64,000 bases of DNA, taken from Cobetia amphilecti. GTDB taxonomy: Bacteria; Pseudomonadota; Gammaproteobacteria; Pseudomonadales; Halomonadaceae. The stretch is from contig NZ_CP084115.1 of assembly GCF_020217465.1 (NCBI RefSeq), positions 2,790,001-2,854,000 of the forward strand, read 5' to 3'. The notes beneath the pieces are model-generated. The model saw nothing but the letters and a program-made list of their open reading frames with translations, had not been told where the DNA came from and made no database searches. This document shows, in pieces, positions 1-9,360 of the stretch (position 1 is the stretch's first letter; the number at the start of each line of letters is the position of its first letter). Both the position numbers and the translations under genes were made by a program.

Positions 1-2
1 AG

Positions 3-53
3 CGCTTCGTGCGCACCGCGCGCATCGGTCAGCACCTGTTCTATCGCAACTGA
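3..53 (+). CDS. 3' end of an unidentified gene (partial)
   Basis: Only the last 16 codons and a TGA stop are inside the window, reading ...FVRTARIGQHLFYRN. The frame is open to the window edge and is followed by a strong terminator hairpin, which supports a real gene end. The fragment is too short to assign. Endings of the form GxxLFYR occur in winged-helix regulators of the ArsR type, but that is only a resemblance. Confidence 0.5.
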   Translation, partial: RFVRTARIGQHLFYRN

Positions 54-117
54 GTGCGAGCCGTTGCTGCTGGATGACCGCTGCTGAGAGCCAGCCGACA
101 CTGCGACCCAAAGCCGC

Positions 118-162
118 AAACACGACGCCCCCGCTGCCATTGGCAACGGGGGCGTCGTGTTT
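118..162. terminator. Perfect 16-bp stem terminator between convergent genes
   Basis: The arms AAACACGACGCCCCCG (118-133) and CGGGGGCGTCGTGTTT (147-162) are perfectly complementary around a 13-nt loop. The element lies between the end of the partial plus-strand gene and the end of the minus-strand TerB-like gene, so it probably works in both directions. Confidence 0.75.
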
Positions 163-247
163 GGGGATGCCTGAATAGCGGTGTCTGGACAGGGGAGTCC
201 AGGCAGGGACGCTTGGATAGGGGAACGTATATAAGACGCCTGACGGA

Positions 248-721
248 TCAGGTGTCTGGCTGTGCCGCCAGCTTGGTGCGGATGAACTCGCTGTGGCTGA
301 CATGCAACAGGCCGGCAAGACGGCGGATGCGATGCTCTTCCTGCGGGTCCAGCTCGCCATCGGCGTAGGCCAGCTCCCAGAGCATGCCGATCAGCTCGCT
401 GCGCTCCTCAAGGCTCATGTGCTCATTGAGTTGCTTGACGAAGCGGTAGTGGTCCGTGGCCTGCTCGGCATCCTGTTCGGCCTGGGTCAGCAGGCTGGCA
501 AGTTCCTCATCCCCCAGCGAGAAGCGCTCGGCCAGCTGGCGCGCCAGGGCTTCACGTTCGCGCACATCGAGATGGTCATCGGCACGTACCACCTCGAACA
601 TCAGCACGGCCATGGCGAGTTCCGGGCCGGGCTCCTCGTTGGGACGGGCATTGCTGCCGGGCATCATCACCTGGCGGATGAGACGATTGATCTGACCGGC
701 GACGGATAGCTGTGCTGGCAT
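248..721 (-). CDS. TerB-like tellurite-resistance-family protein
   Basis: A 157-residue soluble protein. The start is the ATG at 721, preceded by GGAGG at good spacing. Longer upstream reading is possible in frame but has no ribosome site. Residues about 35-150 form an all-helical region with two acidic repeats, one around VRADDHLDVRERE and one around AYADGELDPQEEHRIRRLA. This paired D-G-x-(L/V)-x-x-x-E pattern is typical of TerB/DjlA-type helical domains, which bind metal or serve as co-chaperone modules. It is transcribed divergently from metG and no other Ter gene is nearby, so a tellurite role is not implied. The family call is fairly safe and the function is unknown. Confidence 0.75.
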   Translation of the reverse strand: MPAQLSVAGQINRLIRQVMMPGSNARPNEEPGPELAMAVLMFEVVRADDHLDVREREALARQLAERFSLGDEELASLLTQAEQDAEQATDHYRFVKQLNEHMSLEERSELIGMLWELAYADGELDPQEEHRIRRLAGLLHVSHSEFIRTKLAAQPDT

Positions 722-970
722 GCTGACCTCCAGGAACGGAAAATGTAGTGTCCTTGAATCCTTCATGAGGGCAGCGGCACGGGTTGCAACCTCGCAGTTG
801 CGCACGCCAGCGTTGCCGGTGACGCGACGCGCCCTTCGCGCCGCCCGCACCTTCGCGATATAGTAGCGCCCATCCCGACGGGGCGATGCGTTCGCCCCTT
901 ATCACGAGTCATCCCGGCGAGTGGCTGCGCAGTGCGCAGCAGGCGCCCTTTACCGTCAAGACGAGGCCTC

Positions 971-3022
971 ATGTCAGCGCGCAAGATTCTGGTTACCAGT
1001 GCCCTGCCCTATGCCAATGGGTCGATCCACCTGGGTCACCTGCTTGAGTACATCCAGACCGACATCTGGGTACGCTTCCAGAAAAGCCGTGGCCACGAAT
1101 GCCATTACGTGTGCGCCGATGATGCCCACGGCACCGCCATCATGCTGCGTGCCGAGCAGGAAGGTATCACCGCCGAGCAGCTGATCCAGCGTGTGAGTGA
1201 CGAGCATCAGGCCGACTTCGCCAAGTTCGGCGTCGGCTTTGACAACTATCACTCCACCCACTCGCCGGAAAACCGCGCCCACAGCGAGCGCATCTATCTG
1301 GCGCTGCGCGATGCCGGTCATATCGCCACACGCGATATCGAGCAGATGTTCGATCCGGTCAAGGGCCTGTTCCTCGCCGACCGCTTCATCAAGGGCACCT
1401 GCCCGAAGTGCAAGACCGAAGACCAGTACGGCGACAACTGTGAAGCCTGCGGCGCGGCCTACACGCCGGCCGAGCTGATCGATCCGGTCTCGGCCATCTC
1501 CGGCGCCACGCCGGAAATGCGCACGTCCACCCACTACTTCTTCAAGCTGCCGAACTTCGCCGATTTCCTGCAGGAGTGGACCAAGAGCGGCCGTGTGCAG
1601 AGCCAGATTTCCAACAAGCTGCAGGAATGGTTCGAGGCGGGTCTGGCCGAGTGGGACATCTCCCGCGATGCGCCCTACTTCGGCTTCGAGATTCCCGACG
1701 CGCCGGGCAAGTACTTCTACGTGTGGCTGGACGCGCCGATCGGCTACCTCGCCAGCTTCCAGAACCTGTGCGAGAAGCAGGGCATCGACTTCGACAGCTA
1801 CTGGAAGGCTGATTCCGACGCCGAGGTCTATCACTTCATCGGCAAGGACATCGTCTACTTCCACGCCCTGTTCTGGCCGGCGATGCTGGAAGGTGCCGGC
1901 ATGCGCACCCCGACTGGCGTCAACTGCCACGGTTTCGTGACCGTCAATGGCGCCAAGATGTCCAAGTCGCGCGGCACCTTCATCAAGGCCGACACCTATG
2001 CGCAGTTCCTCAACCCGGAATACCTGCGCTACTACTTCGCCGCCAAGCTGACCTCCGGCGTCGATGATCTCGACCTCAACCTCGACGACTTCACCGCCCG
2101 CGTGAATTCCGACCTGGTCGGCAAGGTGGTCAACATCGCCAGCCGCTGCGCCGGTTTCGTCAAGAAGTTCGGCGACGGCAAGCTGTCCGCCACCTGCGCC
2201 GAGCCGGAGCTGGTCGAGCGCTTCATCGCCGCTGGCGAAGGCATCGCAGCGGACTTCGAAGCCCGTGAATTCGCGCGCGCCATGCGCAAGGTGATGGAGC
2301 TGGCCGATGAAGCCAACACCTACATCGCCGACAAGGCGCCGTGGGCGATGGCCAAGGAAGACGGCCGCGAGCAGGAAGTGCTCGACGTCTGCTCCGTGGG
2401 TATCAACCTGTTCCGCCAGCTGATGGTCTATCTGGCGCCGGTGATTCCGGAGCTGACCGACAAGGCACGCGACTTCCTGAACCTCGAGAGCCTCGACTGG
2501 GCCAGCCGTGAAAGCGTGCTGACCGATCATGCGATCAACAAGTTCAAGCCGCTGCTGACGCGCGTCGAGCCGGAGCGCATCGACAAGATGCTCGAAGCCT
2601 CGCGCGAAGTGCTGGTCGAGGAGCAGAAGATCAAGGACGGCACCGCCAAGGCAGAAGCCGCGGCCGCGCCGAGCCCGCTCGACACCGACCCGATCGCCGA
2701 CGAGATCGACTTCGACACCTTCATGAAGACCGACCTGCGCGTGGCGAAGATCGTCAAGGCGGAGCACGTCGAGAAGGCGGCCAAGCTGCTCAAGCTGACG
2801 CTGGATATCGGTGGCGAGACACGCACCGTGTTCTCCGGCATCAAGTCCGCCTACGCGCCGGAAGCGCTGGAAGGTCGCCTGACGGTGATGGTCGCCAACC
2901 TGGCGCCGCGCAAGATGCGCTTCGGCGTGTCAGAGGGCATGGTGCTGGCTGCCGGTGACGACGAAGGCATCTACCTGCTGGAGCCGCACACCGGCGCCAA
3001 GCCGGGTCAGCGCGTCACTTGA
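971..3022 (+). CDS. metG: Methionyl-tRNA synthetase
   Basis: A 683-residue cytoplasmic enzyme that charges tRNA-Met with methionine using ATP. The class I signatures are visible: the HIGH-type motif HLGH near residue 21 and KMSKS near residue 329. A zinc knuckle (CPKC...CEAC, about residues 145-161) interrupts the catalytic fold, and an anticodon-binding helical domain follows. The last ~110 residues are a C-terminal EMAP/Trbp111-like tRNA-binding OB fold that mediates dimerisation. The length is close to the E. coli enzyme (677). The ATG at 971 was chosen because it begins the conserved [15 protein letters not shown] segment and has GAGG just upstream. The gene stands alone and is followed by a terminator. 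Confidence 0.97.
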   Translation: MSARKILVTSALPYANGSIHLGHLLEYIQTDIWVRFQKSRGHECHYVCADDAHGTAIMLRAEQEGITAEQLIQRVSDEHQADFAKFGVGFDNYHSTHSPENRAHSERIYLALRDAGHIATRDIEQMFDPVKGLFLADRFIKGTCPKCKTEDQYGDNCEACGAAYTPAELIDPVSAISGATPEMRTSTHYFFKLPNFADFLQEWTKSGRVQSQISNKLQEWFEAGLAEWDISRDAPYFGFEIPDAPGKYFYVWLDAPIGYLASFQNLCEKQGIDFDSYWKADSDAEVYHFIGKDIVYFHALFWPAMLEGAGMRTPTGVNCHGFVTVNGAKMSKSRGTFIKADTYAQFLNPEYLRYYFAAKLTSGVDDLDLNLDDFTARVNSDLVGKVVNIASRCAGFVKKFGDGKLSATCAEPELVERFIAAGEGIAADFEAREFARAMRKVMELADEANTYIADKAPWAMAKEDGREQEVLDVCSVGINLFRQLMVYLAPVIPELTDKARDFLNLESLDWASRESVLTDHAINKFKPLLTRVEPERIDKMLEASREVLVEEQKIKDGTAKAEAAAAPSPLDTDPIADEIDFDTFMKTDLRVAKIVKAEHVEKAAKLLKLTLDIGGETRTVFSGIKSAYAPEALEGRLTVMVANLAPRKMRFGVSEGMVLAAGDDEGIYLLEPHTGAKPGQRVT

Positions 3023-3078
3023 TCCACTGATGATGCGCCGAGGGCTCTTTGCGATACCACGCTGAGGGCTCTTCAGCA

Positions 3079-3113
3079 CAACGCCCCGCCAGAGACTCTC
3101 TGGCGGGGCGTTG
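3079..3113. terminator. Terminator between metG and the DUF3465 gene
   Basis: Perfect inverted repeat with arms CAACGCCCCGCCAGAGA (3079-3095) and TCTCTGGCGGGGCGTTG (3097-3113). It lies between two convergent genes and probably serves both. Confidence 0.75.
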
Positions 3114-3146
3114 TCGTTCATGCGTCACATCCGGTCAGCGGGACGG

Positions 3147-3653
3147 CTACTCATAGCGACGACCGGCATGCTCCAGCCAGCCATCCACATGACGGCCACC
3201 GGGATCATGATGCGTCCAGTGGATCACGCCGCCCTTGTCGGTCCACTCATATTCCCCGTAGAAGCCGATGCGATCACCGACCTGAAGACTGTCGATGCGT
3301 GGCGCGAGGTCGATGTTGTGCGCCACCAGAATGGTGGTGCCGCCCGCGACCCGGATCAGGAACTTCTGATGACGGCTGCCCTTGAGATCATCCCTGAGCA
3401 GACGCGTCACCTCACCCACGCCCCGCACCTGCACATCACTCTGCTGGGCACTGATGGCGCGCCTGAGTCGGCTCTCGTCCGCCGAGGAGGCGCCTTCCCC
3501 CTGCGTCGCCTCGGCCTGCGGCGACTGGAAGTCATTCCACAGCTGGGAGAGCGAGAAATTGCCATTGCCCGTCAGCTGCGAGATGCCCGCCATCGCCACC
3601 ACCAGGATAATGACCCATAACGGCCGACGGCCGCGTGTTCCTGTCCTGCGCAT
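3147..3653 (-). CDS. DUF3465-family membrane-anchored protein
   Basis: 168 residues from the ATG at 3653, which has AAGGAG six bases upstream. A short basic N-terminus is followed by one hydrophobic segment (about residues 10-25, a signal anchor or signal peptide) and a low-complexity linker. The conserved domain contains GSRHQKFLIRV, HNIDLAPRID, FYGEYEW and HWTHHDPGGRH. These motifs match DUF3465, a small predicted OB-fold domain often found in periplasmic or membrane-anchored proteins of gammaproteobacteria. The function is unknown. It is divergent from the rnf operon across a 336-bp spacer holding an AT-rich palindrome. Confidence 0.85.
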   Translation of the reverse strand: MRRTGTRGRRPLWVIILVVAMAGISQLTGNGNFSLSQLWNDFQSPQAEATQGEGASSADESRLRRAISAQQSDVQVRGVGEVTRLLRDDLKGSRHQKFLIRVAGGTTILVAHNIDLAPRIDSLQVGDRIGFYGEYEWTDKGGVIHWTHHDPGGRHVDGWLEHAGRRYE

Positions 3654-3714
3654 ATCCCGCTCCTTGTGCCACCCCGGATGACGTGAAAGTCTCTGATCAC
3701 GCCACAATCAATAA

Positions 3715-3744
3715 AAGTAATAAAGGAATTCTTCTTTATTACTT
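3715..3744. promoter_or_regulatory. AT-rich palindrome between DUF3465 gene and rnfA
   Basis: A perfect 11-bp inverted repeat, AAGTAATAAAG (3715-3725) and CTTTATTACTT (3734-3744), has an 8-bp centre. It is strikingly AT-rich against its surroundings and lies 62 bp upstream of the DUF3465 start. It could be an operator or a weak hairpin. No known regulator site is recognised. Confidence 0.45.
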
Positions 3745-3818
3745 CAAGAACCAAGAAAAACGCGAAACAATGGTCGTCTCATGCTGGCAACACTACGCCT
3801 CGCTTGCCACGCTACAGG

Positions 3819-3847
3819 CTGTCGGCCAGCAGCATCTTGCGTATAAT
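3819..3847 (+). promoter_or_regulatory. Candidate rnf operon promoter
   Basis: A perfect -10 box TATAAT lies at 3842-3847, 142 bp upstream of rnfA. At 17-bp spacing the -35 position reads CTGTCG, a poor match, so the promoter may need an activator. The rest of the 3654-3989 spacer holds only the palindrome at 3715. Confidence 0.35.
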
Positions 3848-3989
3848 ACCGCCGCGCTCGACGATCCCCTGCCCTGCAGCTTCCTGACAGCTTGCGGCAG
3901 CAACAGCCCTGATCGCCTGCGAGTGCCGGTTCATGCATGCCGCGAGCACGGAAGCGCCTTCGAAACACCCTGACCGAGCGACGCCCCTG

Positions 3990-4571
3990 ATGAGTGAATA
4001 CCTTCTTATCCTGATCAGCACCATCCTGGTCAACAATTTCGTACTGGTGCAGTTCCTCGGCCTGTGCCCCTTCATGGGTGTCTCCAACAAGCTGGAGTCC
4101 GCGATGGGCATGTCGCTGGCCACCACCTTCGTGCTCACGCTGTCGTCGATGTGCGCCTACCTGACCTATCACTTCATCCTCGCGCCGCTGGGGCTCGAGT
4201 ACCTGCGCACCATCGCCTTCATCATGGTGATCGCCGTGGTGGTGCAGTTCACCGAGATGGTGGTCAAGAAGACCAGCCCGCTGCTCTATCAGGTGCTGGG
4301 CATCTTCCTGCCGCTGATCACCACCAACTGTGCGGTACTCGGCGTGGCGCTGCTGACCCTGAACCGCAACTCCAGCTTCATGGAAGCCACGCTCTACGGC
4401 TTCGGCGCGGCCGTCGGCTTCTCGCTGGTACTGGTACTGTTCGCCGCCATGCGCGAGCGCCTGGCCGTCGCCGATGTGCCGCGTCCCTTCCAGGGGCCGG
4501 CCATCGCGATGATCACCGCCAGCCTGATGTCGCTGGCCTTCCTCGGCTTCTCCGGACTGGTGCAGATCTGA
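3990..4571 (+). CDS. rnfA: Rnf electron transport complex subunit A
   Basis: A 193-residue integral membrane protein with about six transmembrane helices, exactly the length of E. coli RsxA. It begins with the conserved [20 protein letters not shown] and contains [10 protein letters not shown] near residue 25 and [10 protein letters not shown] near residue 110. Each of these places a Cys in a half-membrane segment. In Rnf, RnfA and its paralogue RnfE coordinate a [2Fe-2S] centre inside the membrane. The ATG at 3990 is the first gene of the operon; rnfB follows after one base. Confidence 0.96.
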   Translation: MSEYLLILISTILVNNFVLVQFLGLCPFMGVSNKLESAMGMSLATTFVLTLSSMCAYLTYHFILAPLGLEYLRTIAFIMVIAVVVQFTEMVVKKTSPLLYQVLGIFLPLITTNCAVLGVALLTLNRNSSFMEATLYGFGAAVGFSLVLVLFAAMRERLAVADVPRPFQGPAIAMITASLMSLAFLGFSGLVQI

Positions 4572-4572
4572 C

Positions 4573-5211
4573 ATGCTCGAATTCTTCAACGACCATACGC
4601 TGATCTCTGCCATCGTCGCACTGGTGGCCATGGCCGTCGTCTTCGGCGGTCTGCTCGGCTTTGCCGCCGTGGCCTTCAAGGTCGAGGGCGACCCCATCGT
4701 CGAGCAGATCGACCAGCTTCTGCCGCAGACCCAGTGCGGCCAGTGCGGTTACCCGGGCTGCAAGCCCTACGCCCAGGCCATCGCCGAAGGCGACGAGATC
4801 AACAAGTGCCCACCGGGCGGCGAGAGCACCATCGCCTCGCTGGCCGACCTGCTGGGCCGCGAGGCCACGCCGCTGGATGGCGACAGCGACAACACGCCCA
4901 AGGTGGCGGTGATTCGCGAGGACGAATGCATCGGTTGCACCAAGTGCATCCAGGCCTGCCCTGTCGATGCCATTCTCGGTGCCGCCAAGCACATGCACAC
5001 CGTGATCGCCGACGAATGCACCGGCTGCGACCTGTGTGTCGAACCCTGCCCGGTCGATTGCATCGACATGGTGCCGGTCGCCACTGACGTGCGCAGCTGG
5101 CACTGGCCGCAACCGGCGGGCCCGACCCGCGACAATGCCAGCTTCAGCGGCAATCTGATCGTGACCGATGCCGCCGATTCTACTGCCACATCTGCAAGGA
5201 ATGTCGCCTGA
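4573..5211 (+). CDS. rnfB: Rnf complex iron-sulfur subunit B
   Basis: 212 residues. An N-terminal membrane anchor (about residues 8-36) is followed by a [4Fe-4S] domain with Cys55, Cys58, Cys63 and Cys79 ([10 protein letters not shown]...KCPPGG). Two ferredoxin-type clusters come next, at Cys119/122/125/129 and Cys149/152/155/159. RnfB receives low-potential electrons from ferredoxin and passes them into the Rnf membrane complex. The tail after residue ~170 is longer than in E. coli RsxB and is poorly conserved. The stop overlaps the rnfC start (TGATG), which indicates coupled translation. Confidence 0.95.
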   Translation: MLEFFNDHTLISAIVALVAMAVVFGGLLGFAAVAFKVEGDPIVEQIDQLLPQTQCGQCGYPGCKPYAQAIAEGDEINKCPPGGESTIASLADLLGREATPLDGDSDNTPKVAVIREDECIGCTKCIQACPVDAILGAAKHMHTVIADECTGCDLCVEPCPVDCIDMVPVATDVRSWHWPQPAGPTRDNASFSGNLIVTDAADSTATSARNVA

Positions 5212-8200
5212 TGGTTCTGTCGTTACTCAAATCCATGGTGACTTCCTCACGTTCCGCCGCCACTGCGGAGGCGGAACACACACAGAAGGGTCAGGGCGCG
5301 CCGCGCGTGTTCGACTTCCACGGCGGTATCCATCCGCCGGAGCACAAGGCGCTCTCCAACCGCGCCCCGCTGGTGGCCGCCCCGCTGCCCCGTGAGGTTG
5401 TGCTGCCGCTCAGCCAGCATATCGGCGCGCCCGCCCAGCCGCTGGTGGAGATCGGCCAGCGCGTCAAGACGGGTGAACTGATCGCGCGCGCGCAGGGCAT
5501 GATCTCCGCCCCGGTGCATGCCAGCATTACCGGCGTGGTCACCGCCATCGAGCCGCGCCAGATTCCCCACGTCTCGGGCCTGGAAGATCAGTGCATCGTG
5601 ATCGAGCGCGAGGGTGAGATCGATGAATGGGCGCGCCTGGAAGCCTGGCGCGACTGGCGTCAGCAGGAAGCCCAGGACCTGATCCAGCGTCTGCAGGACG
5701 CCGGCGTGGTCGGTCAGGGCGGCGCCGGCTTCCCCTCGGCGGTGAAGGCGCGGGTGCGTGAGCGTCACGCCATCGACACCCTGATCCTGAACGCGGCGGA
5801 GTGTGAGCCTTACATCACCGCCGATGACCTGACCATGCGCACGCATCCGGAAGCGCTGATCGAAGGGCTCGAGATTCTCGCCAGCCTGATCGGCCCCGAG
5901 TGCATCCTGATCGGCATCGAGGACAACAAGCCCGAGGCCGTCATCGCGCTGGAACAGGCGATTCGCGCCCGCCGCGCCGACAAGCGCCTGCCGCCGCTGG
6001 ATTCACGCCTCGAAGTCGTGGTGGTACCGACCAGGTACCCCTCCGGCGGCGAGAAGCAGCTGATCAAGCTGCTGACGGACCGCGAAGTGCCCAGCCGTGG
6101 CCTGCCCGCCGATGTCGGCGTGGTGGTGCACAACCCGGGTACCGTGCGCGCCGTGCAGCGTGCGGTGTGCTTCGGCGAGCCGATGATCTCGCGCGTCGTC
6201 ACCCTGACCGGTGAGGCGCTGCAACACCCGCACAACGTCGAGGCGCGCCTGGGCACCTCCATCGCAGACCTGCTGCGTCTGGCGGCGCCGGCGCCGACGG
6301 GCATCGCACGTCTGGTGATGGGCGGGCCGATGATGGGCTTCACGCTCGAGAGCGACGCCCTGCCGATCATAAAGACCACCAACTGTCTGCTGGCCTCCTC
6401 CCCCGAGTCACTGCCGGCACCGGCGGTCGAGCAGCCGTGCATCCGTTGCGGCATGTGCGAGCAAGCCTGCCCGGCCGAGCTGCTGCCGCAGCAGCTCTAC
6501 TGGTTCTCCAAGGCACGCGAGTTCGACAAGGCCGAGCTCTACAATCTGGCGGATTGCATCGAATGCGGCGCCTGCTCCTACGTCTGTCCCAGCCAGATTC
6601 CGCTGGTGCAGTATTACCGCTTCGCCAAGGGCGAGATTCGCAGTGCCCAGCACGAGGCGCGCAAGTCCGAGCGCGCTCGTCACCGCTTCGAATTCAAGCA
6701 GGCGCGCATGGCGCGCGAGGAAGCCGAGAAGGAAGCCAAGCGTCAGCAGCGCGCTCAGGCGGCCCAGAAGTCCGCTGCCGCCCGCGCCGATGCCAGCGCC
6801 GCCGCAGACACGACTTCGGCCTCGGCAGCCGCCACAGCGGCCGCCGCTGCCCAGCCGGCACCGGCCACCGACATCAAGGCCTTCAAGACGGCGCGCGCCG
6901 CGGCCAACATCGCCCTCAAGAAGGCCGAGAAGGCCCTCAAGGCAGCGCAGGATGGCGGTGAGAGCTCCGAGAGCGATATCGCCAAGCTCGAGGCCAACGT
7001 GACCGCGGCCAAGACCAAGCTCGCCAGCGCCGAGAGCGCTCTCAAGGCCGCCAGCGAGGCAAGCGAGTCAGCTGCCCCGGCGGCTGCCGGCGCTTCGACA
7101 GCCGGCACTGCGACAACCGGTGCGGCTACTCCCGCCGCCGATCTCAAGGCGCTCAAGACGGCGCGCGCCGCGGCCAATATCGCGGTCAAGAAAGCCGAGA
7201 AGGCCCTCAAGACCGCCCAGGACAGCGGTGAGGGCGACATCTCCGCCCTCGAGACCAGCGTGGCAGAGGCCAAGGCGCGACTGGCCAAGGCCGAAGCCGA
7301 CCTCAAGGCCGCCAGCGAGGCCAGCGAGTCAGCTGCCCCTGCGGCGGCCAGCACTTCCGCGACAGGCGCGGCTGCCCCGGCAGCCGATCTCAAGGCGCTC
7401 AAGACGGCACGTGCCGCGGCCAATATCGCCGTCAAGAAGGCCGAGAAGGCCCTCAAGACCGCTCAGGACAGCGGTGAGGGCGACATCCCCGCCCTCGAGG
7501 CCAGCGTGACGGATGCCAAGTCCCGTTTGGCCAAGGCTGAAGGTGATCTCAAGGCGGCGACCGACGCCGCTGGCGCTGCTCAAGGCGCTGATAAAGGCCC
7601 TGTGGCAAGCGCTGCGGCTGGCTCTGCTCAAACCACTGATACAGGTGCGGCTGGCTCTTCTGCCAACGCTGCTGCGCCGGCAGCTGCGGCACCCAGCGCC
7701 GATATCAAGGCACTCAAGACGGCACGCGCCGCGGCCAATATCGCGGTCAAGAAGGCCGAAAAGGCCCTGGCCCGCGCCAGCGAGAGCGGCGAAGGCGATA
7801 TCGAGGACCTGCAGACCCTGCTGGCCACGGCCCAGGAAAACCTGCGTGCCGCCGAGGTGCGCCTCAACAGCGCGCAAGCTGGCAGCACTGACGCGACGCC
7901 TGCCGCCAAGGGTGCGGGCGAATTGATTCCCGAGGCGCCCAAGCCCGCCGCGGGTTCTGTCGGGCGCGGCAGCATGGCCAGCAACGTGACGCTCTCCCAG
8001 GCCGAGATCGAGGCATCACGCGCCGAGAACCTCGCCAAGCGTCACAAGCAGGTCAGCATCGCGGTCAAGGCGGCCGAGGCGGCCCACCGCAAGGCCGAGG
8101 CGGCATTGAGCGAGGCGGATGACGAAAACCGTCAGCGCCTGGCGACCAAGGTCGACCGCACGCGCCGCAATCTGGAACACGCCCGCGAGTCATTGGCCGA

Positions 8201-8228
8201 GGTGCAGGCACTGGTGGACGCCCAATGA
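5211..8228 (+). CDS. rnfC: Rnf complex subunit C with long Ala/Lys repeat tail
   Basis: 1005 residues, well above the 740 of E. coli RsxC. RnfC is the soluble NADH/FMN-binding subunit that docks on the membrane complex. The N-terminal half resembles the NuoF-type Rossmann region (GQGGAGFPSAVKARV near residue 168). It is followed by two ferredoxin clusters, CIRCGMCEQACP near residue 410 and CIECGACSYVCP near residue 450. From about residue 480 to the end the protein is highly charged and Ala-rich, with four copies of a helical repeat and probable coiled coil. Such tails vary in length among RnfC proteins. The frame is intact throughout. Confidence 0.95.
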   Translation: MVLSLLKSMVTSSRSAATAEAEHTQKGQGAPRVFDFHGGIHPPEHKALSNRAPLVAAPLPREVVLPLSQHIGAPAQPLVEIGQRVKTGELIARAQGMISAPVHASITGVVTAIEPRQIPHVSGLEDQCIVIEREGEIDEWARLEAWRDWRQQEAQDLIQRLQDAGVVGQGGAGFPSAVKARVRERHAIDTLILNAAECEPYITADDLTMRTHPEALIEGLEILASLIGPECILIGIEDNKPEAVIALEQAIRARRADKRLPPLDSRLEVVVVPTRYPSGGEKQLIKLLTDREVPSRGLPADVGVVVHNPGTVRAVQRAVCFGEPMISRVVTLTGEALQHPHNVEARLGTSIADLLRLAAPAPTGIARLVMGGPMMGFTLESDALPIIKTTNCLLASSPESLPAPAVEQPCIRCGMCEQACPAELLPQQLYWFSKAREFDKAELYNLADCIECGACSYVCPSQIPLVQYYRFAKGEIRSAQHEARKSERARHRFEFKQARMAREEAEKEAKRQQRAQAAQKSAAARADASAAADTTSASAAATAAAAAQPAPATDIKAFKTARAAANIALKKAEKALKAAQDGGESSESDIAKLEANVTAAKTKLASAESALKAASEASESAAPAAAGASTAGTATTGAATPAADLKALKTARAAANIAVKKAEKALKTAQDSGEGDISALETSVAEAKARLAKAEADLKAASEASESAAPAAASTSATGAAAPAADLKALKTARAAANIAVKKAEKALKTAQDSGEGDIPALEASVTDAKSRLAKAEGDLKAATDAAGAAQGADKGPVASAAAGSAQTTDTGAAGSSANAAAPAAAAPSADIKALKTARAAANIAVKKAEKALARASESGEGDIEDLQTLLATAQENLRAAEVRLNSAQAGSTDATPAAKGAGELIPEAPKPAAGSVGRGSMASNVTLSQAEIEASRAENLAKRHKQVSIAVKAAEAAHRKAEAALSEADDENRQRLATKVDRTRRNLEHARESLAEVQALVDAQ
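6870..7870 (+). repeat. Four tandemly spaced repeats inside rnfC
   Basis: Four copies begin at 6870, 7140, 7386 and 7701, corresponding to residues 554, 644, 726 and 831. Each encodes D(I/L)KA(F/L) followed by KTARAAANIAVKKAEKAL or a close variant, then a Gly/Ser/Glu/Asp-rich stretch and a second Lys/Ala helix. Spacing is 270, 246 and 315 bp, always in frame. The DNA copies are very similar, which indicates recent expansion. Confidence 0.85.
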
Positions 8229-8323
8229 GTGACCTGAGCCCCTCAAGCGTGCCAATGGCGACTCACCCTGAAGCACGCCTCGTGTCATTGCCCATTTACC
8301 GCAAGGATCTGACCGTCTCATGA
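8225..8323 (+). CDS. Small ORF bridging rnfC and rnfD
   Basis: A 32-codon frame (MSDLSPSSVP... ending ...KDLTVS) fills the 91-bp gap between rnfC and rnfD. Its ATG overlaps the rnfC stop as ATGA, and its TGA overlaps the rnfD start, again as ATGA. This geometry suggests translational coupling across the gap. AAGGA inside it lies 12 bases before the rnfD start. No homologue is recognised and there is no membrane segment. It could be a coupling leader with no function as a peptide. Confidence 0.4.
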   Translation: MSDLSPSSVPMATHPEARLVSLPIYRKDLTVS

Positions 8324-9360
8324 GCCTGATGCATGCAAGCTCCCCCCATGCCCACGGGCCAACCGCCACCTCGCGCGTGATGGCCTGGGTGCTGGCCGCG
8401 ACGCTGCCGGGTATCGCCGTACTGTGCTGGCACTATGGCTGGGGTGTGCTGTTCAACCTCGTCTTTGCCTGTCTGGCGGGTGTCGCCCTCGAGGCGCTGC
8501 TGCTCAAGTTGCGTGGCCGCCCGGTCAGCTTCTTCCTCAAGGACAATTCGGCGCTGGTGACCTGCGTGCTGCTGGCGGTGTCGTTGCCGCCGCTGGCGCC
8601 CTGGTGGCTGGTACTGACCGGCGTGATCGCGGCCATCGTGGTCGCCAAGCAGCTCTACGGCGGCCTGGGCCAGAATCCGTTCAACCCGGCGATGGTCGCC
8701 TATGCGCTGCTGCTGATCTCCTTCCCGGTCGAGATGTCGCGCTGGTCATCCCCGGATGGCTTCGCAATCGGCTTCACTGACAGCCTGCAACAGTTCTTCG
8801 GCGTGATCGCCACGCCAGACGCCCTGACCGGCGCCACGCCGCTGGACGCTTTCCGCAACAAGGGCGAGCTTTCCAGCAGCGAGTTCTGGGCAGACCCGAA
8901 CCTGCTGCCCGCCGCCAACCTGCTGGCCTGGCAGCAGATGGCCATCGCCTGGGGTCTCGGCGGCCTGGTGCTGCTGGCGCGTCGCCTGATCACCTGGCAT
9001 ATCCCGGTGGCGATGCTGGGCAGCCTGGCGGTGATCTCCGCCATCTTCGCCTTCGTGGATGGCGAGCAACACGCCAGCCCCCTGATCCACCTGCTGTGCG
9101 GTGCGGCGATCTTCGGCGCCTTCTTCATCGCCACGGACCCGGTCACGGCGGCGACCTCCAACAAGGGCAAGCTCTATTACGGCGTCGGCATCGGCGTGCT
9201 GATCTACCTGATTCGCACCTTCGGCGCCTACCCTGACGCCATCGCCTTCGCGGTGCTGCTGATGAACTTCAGCGTGCCGTTCATCGATTACTACACCCAG
9301 CCACGCAGCTATGGCCACAAGAAGGCCCGTCGCGGCATCAAGCTGGAGGACAAGGCATGA
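8320..9360 (+). CDS. rnfD: Rnf complex membrane subunit D
   Basis: 346 residues with about ten predicted membrane helices. The start MSLMHASSPHAHGP matches the conserved ASSPyxH beginning of RsxD (352 residues in E. coli). The segment GATPLDAFRN near residue 170 contains the Thr that carries covalent FMN in RnfD/NqrB (motif S/T-G-A-T-P-L). RnfD and RnfG form part of the ion-translocating path. It overlaps rnfG by four bases (ATGA). Confidence 0.95.
   Translation: MSLMHASSPHAHGPTATSRVMAWVLAATLPGIAVLCWHYGWGVLFNLVFACLAGVALEALLLKLRGRPVSFFLKDNSALVTCVLLAVSLPPLAPWWLVLTGVIAAIVVAKQLYGGLGQNPFNPAMVAYALLLISFPVEMSRWSSPDGFAIGFTDSLQQFFGVIATPDALTGATPLDAFRNKGELSSSEFWADPNLLPAANLLAWQQMAIAWGLGGLVLLARRLITWHIPVAMLGSLAVISAIFAFVDGEQHASPLIHLLCGAAIFGAFFIATDPVTAATSNKGKLYYGVGIGVLIYLIRTFGAYPDAIAFAVLLMNFSVPFIDYYTQPRSYGHKKARRGIKLEDKA

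Noticed and set aside
974-2767. A 597-codon minus-strand open frame opposite metG
   Set aside because: It is antisense to the unmistakable metG coding region, has low-complexity Gly/Ala/Val/Asp/Leu composition typical of GC-rich antisense frames, and matches no family.
8320-8330. Possible frameshift separating rnfC and rnfD
   Set aside because: Both proteins have complete conserved ends, and the gap is neatly filled by an overlapping small ORF rather than a broken frame.
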